Positions 25,401 to 40,400 of a stretch of DNA of 64,000 bases are shown piece after piece. The notes beneath the pieces are model-generated. The model searched no databases and was not told the DNA's origin. It saw nothing but the letters and a program-made list of their open reading frames with translations. The stretch is from Sipunculus nudus. Its lineage: Eukaryota; Annelida; Sipuncula; Golfingiida; Sipunculidae. The stretch covers positions 18,330,058 through 18,394,057 of the forward strand of contig CM049310.1 in the NCBI GenBank assembly GCA_026874595.1, written 5' to 3'. Position numbers and translations under genes: made by a program. The first letter of the stretch is position 1. Each line of letters begins with the position of its first letter.

Positions 25401-28400
25401 TCACACTTCAAGACTGCCTAATATCAAAATAAATATTCCTCTATAAATTTCCTATGGACATACCAGAATTCAGGGCAGTATTTTTAGTGGTGTCCATCAG
25501 TACATTTGTACTAGGTGAAAATCGCTCATATCTGAGGAGTCCTTCAATGTGTTGGTCTCCAATTTGGCATGGACATCCATCTTGGAGAGTTTTCTTGTCA
25601 ACCAGACAGGTGGCACCACCTACCTTACTGTTTTTATAGTATAAATTAATCCCCTTTTCTCAAGAATGATTCACCTACTGGCCCCATCAGGCCTCGAATT
25701 TGACGACCGGCAACCGGCAAATGCCGGTTAAAATTGGCTGGCTGCCGTCAGCCACGATCCTGACCGGCAGCAAGTGCCGGTCAATAAAATTCCTCACTGC
25801 GTCCTTCATGTCTGTACACAATCGCAGCCACTCTATATGCTTTTTAATTAAAAAAACTTAGTGTTACTGGTTCCCCGTTTACGAGGAAACTGGCCTGGGA
25901 AACCAACAGATGAGCCAATAGTCTCTTTCAGTGACACACAATGGGGCACTAAGCTAGCCAGAATTGGGATCTACTCTGGGAAAATTCCGGGAACATTTCA
26001 GATAAAAAATGGCTACCAGTCGGCCAATCAGAAATATGATCTTTTATGGCCAGCTGTTATCAGCCATTCATAGCTAAGCATAGCGGTTACTGCAGCGTGG
26101 GCTACACGTCTACATTATGTTACGCGTTATCCGATTGGTCCGCTGTATAAGGATATTGGTAATACAGTTTCGTGGGAAACTACATCATATCCACGCTGTG
26201 TTCAGTTGTACAAACCTGCGTACCTCATGTTTAACATATATAGTATATAATTAAATACTGGGAACACCATTAATATATCTATTATCAGGTCTATCATTGT
26301 CCAAATTAGGCCTGCTATTAAATTATGACCTGGTAAAAAAATTCCCATTTCCCAACCCCGTCCGTGTCTCCATTTCACCCACCGTCGTCACGATAGTTTT
26401 GAGGACTGGCCAAAGATGACTCGGAGTCACCTGGTGACTATTTGTTTGTAAATGATGAATAAAACATACTTGGATATGTTTTTTTTTCTTATTTAGACTT
26501 TATTCCAAATAAAATAATGCAAACAAATGAAAAAAAATGAAAGCTGCCTGTCAAATTTCTTTGTTGCCTGTCAAGTTCAAATTTGACAGGCAGCAGTAGC
26601 TTGTCATTTCCAAAAATGAAATTCAAGGCTTGCCCATATTTGGTGAAAAATATTGTCACTCAAGATGACAGATGGAAGAAACCATAGTCGCTTGCAAAGT
26701 GTCAGTATATGCTGCTGAAGATGGGGGGGGCCTATTCTTAAAGGGGGGGGGGGGGGGGGAGGATTAATTGTCTGGGGATACTTTGGCACCTGTGGTGCCA
26801 AGAAATATCTAGTTTTTTACACATGTATTAGTTTCATAGCTGAAATAACTTTTCATTTTACTTTTCTGATACATGTATTAAAAAAATAAAAATATTCAAA
26901 TGTGATAGAAAAATAAGATCTTAGCAAGTTCTCATTTTAATATCTATAATGTTAATAATTGTCATAAGACCCTTGCTATGTTTAGTGTGTAGATTGATTT
27001 AAAAGAATTCAAAAGTGAATACAATATGACGGGAGTATTTTTAGTATACCAACCGTCTGTCTGTCTGTTAACTTTAAGTGTAGCTGCGATACATTTCCGG
27101 GGTTTTGATGGATTTAATGGTTTTGATGGATAACTTCTAACCACCATATTATCTCACCTGAGTTCGACTATCAGCAAAATCCACACATATTTAATAAGGT
27201 CATGGATCACTAGAATATTTTGTGCTGTCGCAACGATAACTTATGAAGAATATGAAGAATTTTCATGAAACTCAATATACATTTTAACCAATAGAGATTT
27301 TCAACTCAAATTCTCAGCAGATTTCGCGCATATTTGATGGGGTAGAGGTTACCAGGCTGCTTTGTAGTATTATAATGATAGCTGCTATGTCCTGTGTATA
27401 TAAACATGTATCCCTTGTAATTTCCACCAACAATTCCTTGCAATTTCTTGGAGGTTATTCATATTTTGCCCTGTCTTCTCACTCTATTTCCTCTTACCCC
27501 TCAATCCATCCCTCACTTCACCTGTACCCCTCTGATTTCAGTGGATACACATTGTGGCTTACTACCCATATTCTAGTTTCTATTTTACTTTGCAGTGCTC
27601 AAAATTAGAGCCGGACTACCAGATTTTCCTGGCAGTGTTAAGGGAGATCTTTCAAAAGTTGGTCAGCATCGGCCTCTTTGCTGATATTTATAATTATTTT
27701 ATAAGGTCTGACCAAGATTATTATTTCATGGGGAATCAAGCAGGTATTCTCTTCTCATTAATTCCAATGTGAGCCGCCCTTCCTGAATTTAAACAGTTCA
27801 AAATGGGTTACAAAAAATTTCCATTTAAAAATGTGAACTCCAGTAAATTCCTTTTGGGTTTGGTAAATTTCCCCCTTGCCTGACCCCATTGTCAAGTAGA
27901 GAAATGCTGTCTAATTCTGAGCCCTTCATTGTGTTCCTCCCTGACCTGCTGCTTTGGATTCATCAAGTATTATTTTTCTCTTCCACAGCTGTTAGACTCG
28001 TGTGTGAACAACTGCGGCCATCAGTTTCATTTAGAGATTGCAAGTAGAGACTTCACAGCAGAGTGTCGTACACTAATCAACGGAGCAAAGGTACGTTGGT
28101 CACTGTCTTAAGGTTATACTCACACAAATTACACAGCAGTGTCCTACACTAATCAACAGACCAAAGTTACGTTGGTCACTGTCTTAAGGTTATACTCACA
28201 CAAATTACACAGCAGTGTCCTACACTAATCAACAGAGCAAAAGTTACGTTGGTCACTGTCTTAAGGTTATACTCACACAAATTACACAGCAGTGTCCTAC
28301 ACTAATCAACGGAGCAAAGGTACGTTGGTCACCATCTCAAGGTTATACTCACACAAATTACACAGCAGTGTCCTACACAAATCAACGGAGCAAAGGTACC

Positions 28401-31400
28401 TTGGTCACCGTCTAAAGGTTATACTCACACAAATTACACAGCAGTGTCCTACACTAATCAACAGAGCAAAAGTACGTTTGTCACCATCTAAAGGTTATAC
28501 TCACACAAATAACACAGCAGTGTCCTACACTAATCAACGGAGCAAAGGTACGTTGGTCACCATCTCAAGGTTATACTCACACAAATTACACAGCAGTATC
28601 CTACACAAATCAATGGAGCAAAGGTACGTTGGTCACCGTCTAAAGGTTATACTCACACAAATTACACAGCAGTGTCCTACACTAATCAACAGAGCAAAAG
28701 TACGTTTGTCACCATCTAAAGGTTATACTCACACAAATAACACAGCAGTGTCCTACACTAATCAACGGAGCAAAGGTACGTTGGTCACCATCTCAAGGTT
28801 ATACTCACACAAATTACACAGCAGTATCCTACACAAATCAATGGAGCAAAGGTACGTTGGTCACCGTCTAAAGGTTATACTCACACAAATTACACAGCAG
28901 TGTCCTACACTAATCAACAGAGCAAAAGTACGTTTGTCACCATCTAAAGGTTATACTCACACAAATTACACAGCAGTGTCCTACACTAATCAACGGAGCA
29001 AAGGTACGTTGGTCAGCGTCTCAAGGTTATACTCACAGAAATTACACAGCAGTGTCCTACACAAATCAATGGAGCAAAGGTACATTGGTCACCGTCTAAA
29101 GGTTATACTCACACAAATTACACAGCAGTGTACTACACTAATCAACAGAGCAAAAGTATGTTGGTCACAGTCTCAAGGTTATAGTCACACAATTACACGG
29201 AATTCTAGTTATTGTGAAAACTTCCTTTTTTTGATTGTCCCAACCTTGCTTAAGTAAATGAAAACTATTTGAGCAAATTCCATTTTTCCTTGCTCATGGT
29301 ATATTGTATATGTAAAGTCCCTAAATAGTTTTATTTATGCAGAATAGGCAAATCTTTAAAAGTTTCATTCATTGCAATGGAAAAGAAAAAGAGATTTGTA
29401 TGAGAATTGTCTTTATCAGTGACTTTTGTTAACATGAATTAGGGTAAAGCTAGGGCTGTTTAAATTAAAAATTTGCAAATATAACAGAGAAATCTATAGC
29501 CTTGAATTAAAATAATGGCATTTATAGGATAAAATATATATCATTTTCTTTCCAGACCATTATTTCCAATTTGACATACATGTAGTAGATAAAGCTGTTA
29601 TCAGTTTATACAGCTGTAAAGTATTATTTATTGGATATAAACATTACTGTCTTGACGTAACAAACAATCATGGAATTACACATACAAGTAATTTACACAT
29701 TTTAAATTTCTTCTTTCCTTAGCACTCACATATGTAGATACATCATTACGTATATGCTTATCTTGAAGAATTAGTTTATTTGTATATTTAAAAAATCATT
29801 GTGGGTGTAAAATGCTATTTTATGTTTCAGGCTCATCCAAAAGTTGTTTCTAGATTAAAAGAGTTGATCAAGAAATGGGCTGAGGGCGAGTTCAAATCTG
29901 ACCCAGCACTCAAGTAAGTAACAATGGCTAATAAAAATTGTGTGTGGCGAAAATTTGCTCGCCAGCATTAGCCACTTTGGCGAAAGTGAATTTTCCTGCT
30001 ACCATCATATCTGATGACTGCTCAATGAAAGGCTGAACGTAAGATAATGTCACACTTGCAAATGTTTTATTTCGTGGTTGATTTTGCTATATATTTAGTC
30101 ACTTTAAATAAAGTGTTTGAAAATAACTAAGCGTGCACGTTTTGTTGTCTTGGTAAACTCGTCAATGTCGGTGTCGAATCAAAGGGAATATCGCGTGTTT
30201 TTTTTTAACTGCGATCATGTGCAGTACACAAGCTAGAACCAATTTTGTTGTGAGAACGTAAAGATTGTAACAGGCAAAACAATAACGATGTATTTCTATG
30301 CAGCCAATTTAATTTAAAGAATTTTCTCTACAAGTGAAGATGGAATATGCCTTCTCGGTTCCTGTCTTTTGCGAGCCATGAAACAGATACACGGGGGCGA
30401 TGTTTCTGACAAAACCAGGCCAGCTTTCTAGGGGTTTGAGGTCATCCTGACTTTTTAACTCAGAACACAGAACTTTATTACACTCAAGACTCGTGAAAGA
30501 CATATACTTTTTCATACACAGTAACTGAGGAAACGTTAATTCATGATTATAACTGCCCTCTGTTGACTTTTAAAAACAGTAAAATAACCATACATTACGA
30601 TGTCTGGACATGAAAATCCATTGGCCAGGCGGTCTATAATTATATGCAACTAGGTCGCTAGCTGTGGCCATGCATGTGGTACGCGGGGAAAGTTTGGACA
30701 TGCCCTAAAGTTTCTTCGCTGCCGGATTCACTTCCTGTGGGTGACCATCTATGCAGCAAAACAGGGCTTAAACATTGTTGGAAAAGTAAAATAATTCACA
30801 CATCTTTTTTTTTTTTTTTACATGAGAAGTACATCGGCGCGCCGCCCTCATAGAATTTGACATCACCGTTGTAGCCTATGCTCTCATTTTTTACCGCCGT
30901 CATAAATAAGTACCCTCCCCCCATAAAAAACTATGAGTACCATATGTTACCGCCAAATTTGCATTAAACTTTTTGTTAAATGACAGTCAAACTTTCATTT
31001 AATCGTTTGTTTTTACTCCTGCAAACGCCCGAGCGTCAGTTCAAGTGTCAGAACGAATACGGGTGCACATGTACTTGAATTGATAACACGTCCTGTCATT
31101 GGTTCATTTCAACTCATTTGCATAGGCCTAGACGGCACTCTTTCCTAATATTGCCGACGAGCTGCCGTGCATACAAGCGGGCCGTTAATGTTGCCAAACG
31201 GAAATTGCAAATTTTCGGGCGACGTACATGTCGAACTATAGATCTCATGTCAGTTCATAGAAGCGTTACGGCTATCAGACATTCGCGGCAGAGGCCATGT
31301 CCTTAGCCAGGGAGCTGCTTATTTCTCCAGTGAAACGTTTTAAATATTTATGCGCTTTCTATGGAGTTTAAACCCCGCGTAATAAAAGCTGTTGCGCAAA

Positions 31401-34400
31401 ACTGCTTTCTCAGCTGACGAATCCACTCATGCATAAATGACCGTCCACCCATGCACGTGATTTTCGCGGGCATACCGGATTATGGTTCTTGATACAAGTG
31501 TACCAGGATGGATGTTACATCGCATATTTCTCCAAGCAAGCCGTGAATTTTGCATGAATGAAATATTTATTCAGAAATGTAAGGCCTCAGTCCCTTAGTT
31601 CCATAAATACATATATCATACAATAAAAATAAAAAATAAAAAAAAATAAGAACATCATTTACATCTACTCGTGTGCAACCAAGGAATTTTCAACAGGTCA
31701 TATGTTGGTATAAAGTTTTTTTCAACGAAGTAACTTTTTTATGACAAATGAAAAGGGAACAGAGAAAGGTTTACAGTTAATTTATACAGTGTTTACAATG
31801 CCTAAAATATAATCTGTTTAACAGAAAGTAATTTTCATTTTTAGCTCAGCTGACTTTCAGTCATGCTGGGCTATAGCGATGGGTCTTTGTCCGTCGTCCT
31901 TCCGTCTGTCTGTCCGGCCGTCCGGCCGTTAGCAGGGCACAAATCGTAACCGTAGGGGCTAGGGCCATGAACCCTATGCAGTCTTAGAGGTAATAAAAAG
32001 ATCTCCATGCAAACCTGAAATTAGGTCACTGCGACCTATATTCTCGAAGTTATGGGGTGTGTTTGCACCCCCCAGAAATAACTCTTTGAGACAAAATTTT
32101 CATCCCAAACCTTCAATCTTTCACATACAGCTCACCTACCAACAGGGGAAGAACCATAATTTTTTTGAGGTCAAAAGGTCAAAGGTCAAGGTCACAGGAG
32201 ACTTTTCTTTGAAAAGTCTGTGGATGCATTTTAAGCCAACCTTTTCATCCCAATTCTTTGATCTTTCACTTATAGCTCACCTACTAAGTTGGAGAAGAAT
32301 CCTATGGGTTTTGAGGTCACAAGGTCAAAGGTCAGGGTCACAGGATCCACTTCTTTGAAAAGGTTGTGGACACATTTCAAGCTATACTTTTCATTCCAAA
32401 CCTTCCAGCACTGATATCGCTTCTCTGCCAACAGGGGAAAAGACCTGTTGATTTTGAGGTCAAAGGTCAAGTTCACAGCACCCACTTCTTGGGTGGAGTC
32501 ATTTTCAGGCAAACTTTTCAATCTGTACCTTCCATCTGTCATATATGGCTTACCTACCAATAAGGGAAGAAGCCTATTGATGTTGAGGTCAAAAAGTCAA
32601 AGGTCAAGGTCACAATATTTAATTGTTCTAAATGCTTGTGAGCATATTTCAAGTGTAACTGTTCAACCCAAACCTTCAGTCTTTCACATATGCCACATCT
32701 ATGCATCACTCAGTTTGACTCAAACTTCATATTTATGGGTCTTTTTGCTTGAATAAATAACTTATTGATTTTGGGGTCAGCTGGTCAGCAGGTTAAAGGT
32801 TGCAGGTCAAAGTTATTCACCCATTGGTTGCCAAGTAATTACAGCAGATTTAAGTGGTTAGTAGTTACCCATCATTTAGAAGGAATCCAGTTGATATATG
32901 GGCAAAAGGCCAGGGTCATAGGTCAGGGATGATCACAATTACTTATTTTATAGACCATCTCTATTTTTCTTGTATATATAACCACCCCACTCCAGCTGGT
33001 ACATCTCCCTGTGTGGCTGTAATTGTGAGTGACACTGGTGACATAATTATGACTCCCTTTTGTATCAGCCTATTAAGTGATAAGGCTCAGTGATAGGTAC
33101 CTCGTTGCTTCATAACAAAAACACTGTTGTCAGAATGCTTCAGCCAGGCATTAAGACTATGAGAGTATAGTATTAAGGTTTAGCTACTGATTTATAAGAT
33201 GATGGGAACATTTTGCAGTTTATTTTATGGAATCCTAGCAATAAACTTAGTTTCCTAGATATCTGAATATTTTAATATATATCACCACATATAAAAGCAA
33301 GTGTTTGTTCTCATAATATGTGGATGTGTACCTTGATTTAGGATGGCTTTTTGTTTTATTTCAAGACTCTTAGTCATGCTTTCTGCATTTCTTTTCTTTC
33401 AGGTTTGGCAGTTTACCTACCCTGCTGATCCCATTGAAAAGCAGAGTGATAATAAAAAATATTGGACTTACACTTTTTACAATTGCATATCTATAAATCT
33501 GATATGAGGGCCTGGACATGCCTTTTGAATTATTTTGGGCATTCATTACTGGATAATTTGCCCCAAGTTTGGTCTCTTATTGGAGAATGTGGGATATCAA
33601 ATGTCATACTTGTCAGAAATCCATTATGTCTGCCATTTAGCCACCTTAGAAATTCTTTCTTCAGTGCAGTTTCAGTAATTTTTCTTAAATGTTTGGTCTG
33701 ATTTAGAGAATGTTTGTTGTCTGATTTCAGACTTGTCAGAAGTCCAATATGGCCACCAGGCAACCATCTTTTTATTCCTTTTGATCATATTATCTCAAGA
33801 ACAGTTAAAGTGAATGCAGTTGGATATATATTTATGTAATCTTGTAAAGGATTGGGTCAAATATTTCTGAATAAATATTACCATCATTTATAAAAGTGCA
33901 GTACAGTTGGCTTGTATTGAATAAAAGTTCATACAGAAGCACCTGTTTCTCAATAATTCTTGCATGTATTTCCTTGATTTTTGCTATATATTTTGATCTT
34001 ATATTTGCCCTTTGTGGTGTTCCTTTTGAGACTGACAGGTTTCAAGCAAGCTGTTGGAATAGTTCCTGATAGCTTAACAATCATGCATTTTCCTCAGACC
34101 ATCAATTCACTGTGTTTTAACCAGACATAGGTGATATATATTTCTGTTGTCATAGAAAATTTTCAACAAATTGGCAAATTGGTTCTTCAAAATTTGACTG
34201 GAAGTTGTGAATCTCAGTCCATGATGTCACAGGTCATGCTTGGCAGCTGAGCGTCATGACCCATGGGTCACTTGTTAGCTCAGCTGACTATAAGTCATCT
34301 GAGCTATAGTCGTGGTCCATTGTCCGTCGTCCATCCGTCTGTCCGTCCGTCCGTCCGTCCGTCTGTCCGTAGATGTGGCACTTTTTGAAACCGTAAGACC

Positions 34401-37400
34401 TAGGAATCCAAAATTCAGCATAATGTTAGATGTCCCCAAGATCTCCTACCAAGCCGAAAACTGCGTCTTTGCGACTTCATTCCTTTGAGAAATTAAGGAA
34501 AAACCTCAATTTTTTATTAAAAACCTATTTTCACACTTCAGGACTGCCTAATATCAAAACCACTCATCTGTTTTTCCTCATATTTCCTATAAATAATCTT
34601 CTATATAATTCCTATGTACATGCCAGAAATTAGGTCTGTATTATATAATTTAAAAAATTATGGGCCCAAACATAATGCATTTTGTAAATAATCAGGAAAG
34701 AAATTTTATCACTTAACACAAAACTTGTTAAAGCTAAGCACTTTTTTTTCCAGTAATATTACTTTTATTAATCAAAATTAAATTGTATACCCAAAATTAG
34801 ATCAAAATCTTTTAGATTTTTTAAAATATTAGCAAAAATAAAAAATTGGTACCTTAAATTTTGCCCAACTTTGACCATGGCACATTTTTTTGCTGTAACT
34901 GCTGTGGATTTAATTTTCACAGCATGTTTTTGTTAGCATTTCAACTGTTAACACCAAAAATTTGAAACCAGTTGATCAAAAACTGTAGATTTTATTCAAG
35001 TTTTCAAGCACCATGTCACATATTGCTAGTGTTATGCAGTTTGCTAGAGCTCAGCTCCCGAGCTTCAGCTCTAAGTTCCTTAAATTTGGCATACAGTTAG
35101 ATTTCTCCAAAATCCCCTACCATGCCAAGAATTTGGTCACTAGGACTTAATTCCTTCGAGATATCAATGAAAAACTTCATTTTTCCATTAAAAACTCATT
35201 GTTACACTTTAAGACTGCCTAATATCAAAACCACTGATCTGACTTTGATCATATATAATATACATATTTTTCTATACATTCGCTATGCACATGCCAGAAA
35301 TGATGTCAGTATTGTGTATTTTTTTAAGTTATGGGCCCAAACATAATGCACTTTGTAAAAAATCAAGAAATATATTTACTCCCTTAACAAGGGCATTGCT
35401 GAAGCTAGAGATTTTATTGTCAGGGATGTAACATTATTTAATCAAGATTCAATTGAATACCCAAAATTAGTTCTGAATTTTTCAAATTTTATAAGTTATT
35501 AGTATAAATATAAAATTAGTACCTTAAATTTTGCCCAACTGTGACCATGGCACGTTTGTTTCCTGAGAGCACTGTTGATATAATTTTCATATCATGCACA
35601 CATAAGGATTTCAGCTTTTAATTTAGAAAGCTGAAAGAAATTGGCCAAATATTGTAGCTTTTAGTAATGTTTTTTATGAGACCCTGTCAGACTTTGGCTC
35701 TCTCCAGCCCCTCTTGAGTCACCTGTATGTTGACCTTGTTGACCTTTCATCAAATTATGCACGCTTTAGGCGAGAATCCAGGCAGCTTATGGCGAGCCAC
35801 AGTTGATCCAGGTGTCCAACCCAACTCATCTAGTAGTTTTAACCAACAACATAACAATAAACAATAAATTAATAAATTTTTCTTGGTTTTTAAAAACAAA
35901 TTAAAGAAAAATAGAAAAGGAATTTGTTAGTTTATAATAACAGGAAATTAACTTGCAGTTACTGATGATATAAGAATCTTGTATCGATGGGTAGAATGTC
36001 ACATATTCCAAATAACACCATGCAGTCACCTATGGCATTTTTCAGTTCATTTTTAATGATAAAGAAGTAAATCATATTATTCATTACTAATCATTAGGGA
36101 TTATATGAAGGAAATTAATGATAGACAAAGATGCAGTTGATAATATTAATCTAGATTCCTACTGTGTCTAGTGTGTACATTGATGTGAAATTAGTCCAAA
36201 ATGAATTTTTTACAGTTATTTTTTAATATAAATAAAAGCCATAAAACCAGGTACTTATGATCATTATTTAAATGTGTGAATTTTGTATATTCTGGATTCT
36301 CAAAATCATTGTTTGGTGAAAACTGAATAAATACCAGACATGGTGCAAATACTTTGTAATTGTATTTAAATACGAATATGATTATGTACTCCATTATAAA
36401 ATTTCTTGCATAAAGAATGGGAATTCAGGTAAAAATGAAAGTATATGAATACTCATGCAAATACTTTCAAAATGTATTCATGAATGCATTCATGAATATA
36501 TTCTTTAATATTATTTTAATAATCATATCAGTTATATTTCATTTAAAAAAATCATATGATTCTCTTATTATTTTTAATAAAAATTATATTTGGGACAATA
36601 TTTGTAATTTTTTTAATAAATAGTTAAACTCTTATATTATATGTTCTGCTTATAAGTTATATGGCCAAGTCAAAATCTGTGTGACAATAGCACTCCATTT
36701 GTTAATAAAATAAATGAAATCAATCCTCTTCCCTGTCTCCAAAGATACTATCAAAATCATACATACAACTCATAATACAGCTTATATTTATTACCACACA
36801 AAACCAGCATGTGCCTCATTTCTAAAAAATATTTTTTTTATCATATATAACAGCTGAGTGTCGTGACCCATAGATCCCTTGTTTATTCTTATTTCTATAA
36901 ACCATTTAATTTTTCACCAGGTGTTTGTGCTTTTATTTTTTATCTGCATTTTGCTAAAACAGTAATACAATCCATTTATTGTTTTTTTTTTCTTTGAACA
37001 TTTACTTTGCTAAAATGCAGAAACAAATTTCTTTATCTTGTGCAGAATGCTGAACATTGTATGATAGATGGTTTAATTCAATGGCATTTGTTGAAAACCA
37101 AGCATGTTTACCACACGAGTGTCATTCAGTCAGACAAAATTGTCGCCAAATGTGTGGCTAAAGTTAATTTGGTGTGGCTAAAAAAAAAATCAGACACCCT
37201 TTAGCCACAGTGGCTAAAAAACAAAAACCCCAAGTGGAAACACAGACATTGCTTAGTTAAATTTTTTAAAATTACTGTACACCATACTATACCACTGTAT
37301 TGTGGTATGGACAGTATCCAGCCGTCTGTTTGTCCCATTAGCTTTGTTATCAATGCAGGAACTGGCCAGGGAGTTGATAGATTTTCATTAAATCCACTAT

Positions 37401-40400
37401 AGATATTGACTTTTATATAGTTTAATTCTAAGCGAAGTATATGCATATTTGATAAGGACAGAGGTCATAAAACAGGCGTATTATGCACTCTCACAATGCT
37501 CTTGTAATATGCCACTGAACACTCAGTCATATAGGTTTATGATGCTCTAGTAGTTCTAGCATTTCAAACACAGGCACAACAGGATAATAGCTTCATTCCT
37601 AATTCCTTAACAATAGTTTCCTGACATAAAATTATAGATTTAGGAATACATAACTTTTATGTCAAATAAAAGACTTTTACTCTCATGTGTGCTTGTTTTT
37701 AGGTGATCAAGTCCATTAACATCGCACATTTTATATTATATATTAATCAGTACATGTATTTTCAGCTCTGTTTTAATTTTGTGATTAATTGGTGGCCATT
37801 TTGCTTGTAGCCTTATTCCCACATTGTACCAAGGTCTGAAATCAGAAGGCCACGACTTTTCTGGAGAATCAGTGAGTAGCCTTTCTACCACCATGAGTAG
37901 CACAAACCAGCTGAAAATTAGTTAATGAAGTTAGCAGAATCATTTTTTTTGGTGATATTTAATCTGCTTATTTGAATAAATTAATGTAATGATAAGTATA
38001 AAAATATGTAGATTTATATATATAATATTAAATAAGAAGCATTTATAGGAACTGATCATACATGAAACAAATGTGACACAACATGGGAACACTTTTTGTA
38101 CTTCATTTTGTTGACATTTTCATTAGAATTCAGACCATATTCATCAAGTTAATCCTCTGTATCTAGACTATATCATACCCTTCATGCAGATTTATTTTGC
38201 CGGATCATGGAGTGATTTGGATATAAATTGATAATTTAAATTCTTTCATGGTTTGTTTATATTTTGGTATTCCCTTTATAATTCTCTTTCCTCAGCCACG
38301 AGGAATAACTTCTGCCACCATGCCAGCAGACTCAACTGTGGCAGCAAGCCAGCAGGAGGCTGACGACATCGCTAAAGGTACACTCACTGTCATACCCTTT
38401 TTATGTACAGTAATGCTGATGACATTGCTTAAGCTACATACAGTGTTATACATGTAAATTTACAGTATAGATAATGACACCAAAGGTATAGATTATCAGG
38501 CAGTTAAAACTACTGTAAAGCTAATAACATTACTAAAAGCACATACAGTATAAAACATTCTAAACTACATTACAACAAGTGATTTTTATGGCTACATTTT
38601 AGCTCTTGACTTAATGTCAAGAGTGTGAATGATAGATTGTGATACAAGTATGTCTACTACAGTAAAGTCATTGACAGCTCTAAAGGTACATACTTTCTTA
38701 TTTCAGTTAGACTCTGGTAACACTAAAACCTGTAGACACCTCAAATTGGTTTTGTAAGCAGTGCTGACATGCCATATTAGCAAGGTGGTCATACTTAGGT
38801 GATTGTCTGATGGGATTTAATAGTGATGGGAAAAAAAAGATTCTTTTATTTTTGGTATCATAGTTTTTTCATGTAAACTAAATTGTAAATTTTTTATATG
38901 ATTGATCCTGTAATTTTCACAGTTGTTAAATATTGGCTAAACTTCTTATGTAACCATGGATTTAAAGCATGCTTAAGTATTTTTACTCTCAATTTATCCA
39001 TGCTTTTTTCATGCCCTTTGAATTTGTCAGTTTAAAAATGCATATACAATTTGTAGACAAAGTTCTTGGACTTAGGTTATTGAGTGAGGTATCCATACAG
39101 TCCACGCTATTGTTAAGTCAGGTCAAAGTGTTGTGTCAGTTTCATAGAATTTGTATTCTGAACGTACTTTTTCAGCAATCGAGCTTTCCATGAAAGAATC
39201 TGAGAAAGCAAAGACAACACAGAGTTTATACCCAAGTTTCACTGGGGGTCCAGTTGACACAAATGCTGCCGCCAAAGAAATGAGAAAGGTGAGTCTTAAG
39301 TCTTGTTTATCTTGGATTCCATATGCACTTGGCATGCCAGATACGGTTAAATATCTGTATTGACCACTTTATTGAAAAAAGTTAGATCCCATATTAGATG
39401 TAAGGAATAGCATATCCGGCAAAAGGAGTTGCTGCTGCATATGATGATTTTTGCCACATTCATGGTGGTCAAGATACAACAAAGAAAATGTAGCATTCTA
39501 CAATACATGTGATATCTCTCTACAAGCATCCAGTAGTATGTACTGTTTTGTATGCAAATGGAATTGTAGCATTTTTTACATTATGACTTGTGCCTTTATT
39601 TACCTTTATACATAGAGTTTAGGTTCTCAGAATTTTAGACATACAATTATACCATTATGCTTAAACTGTACAGTTGTACTAATATACCTGTAACTTTAAA
39701 TGCAATTATCTGTCCTGTCTGTCATGTTTGAGAATCAAGGTGTACCCATTTATTTAACTGTCCCGTCTGTCATGTTTGAGAATCAAGGTGTACCCATTTA
39801 TTTAACTGTCCTGTCTGTCATGTTTGAGAATCAAGGTGTACCCATTTATTTAACTGTCCCGTCTGTCATGTTTAAGAATCAAGGTGTACCCATTTATTTA
39901 ACTGTCCTGTCTGTCATGTTTGAGAATCATGGTTTTCCCCAATTATTTAACTGTCCTGTCTGTCATGTTTGAGAATCAAGGTGTACCCATTTATTTATCT
40001 GTCCTGTCTGTCATGTTTGAGAATCAAGGTGTACCCATTTATTTATCTGTCCTGTCTGTCATGTTTGAGAATCAAGGTGTACCCATTTATTTATCTGTCC
40101 TGTCTGTCATGTTTGAGAATCAAGGTGTACCCATTTATTTATCTATCCTGTCTGTAATGTTTGAGAATCAAGGTGTACCCATTCATTTATCTGTCCTGTC
40201 TGTTATGTTTGAGAATCAAGGTGTACCCATTCATTTATCTGTCCTGTCTGTCATGTTTGAGAATCAAGGTGTACCCATTTATTTATCTGTCCTGTCTGTC
40301 ATGTTTGAGAATCAAGGTGTACCCATTTATTTATCTGTCCTGTCTGTCATGTTTGAGAATCAAGGTGTACCCATTTATTTATCTGTCCTGTCTGTCATGT

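Noticed and set aside
28292-29257. 321-codon ORF
   Set aside because: It follows from the stop-free 76-bp satellite read in rotating frames; not a gene.
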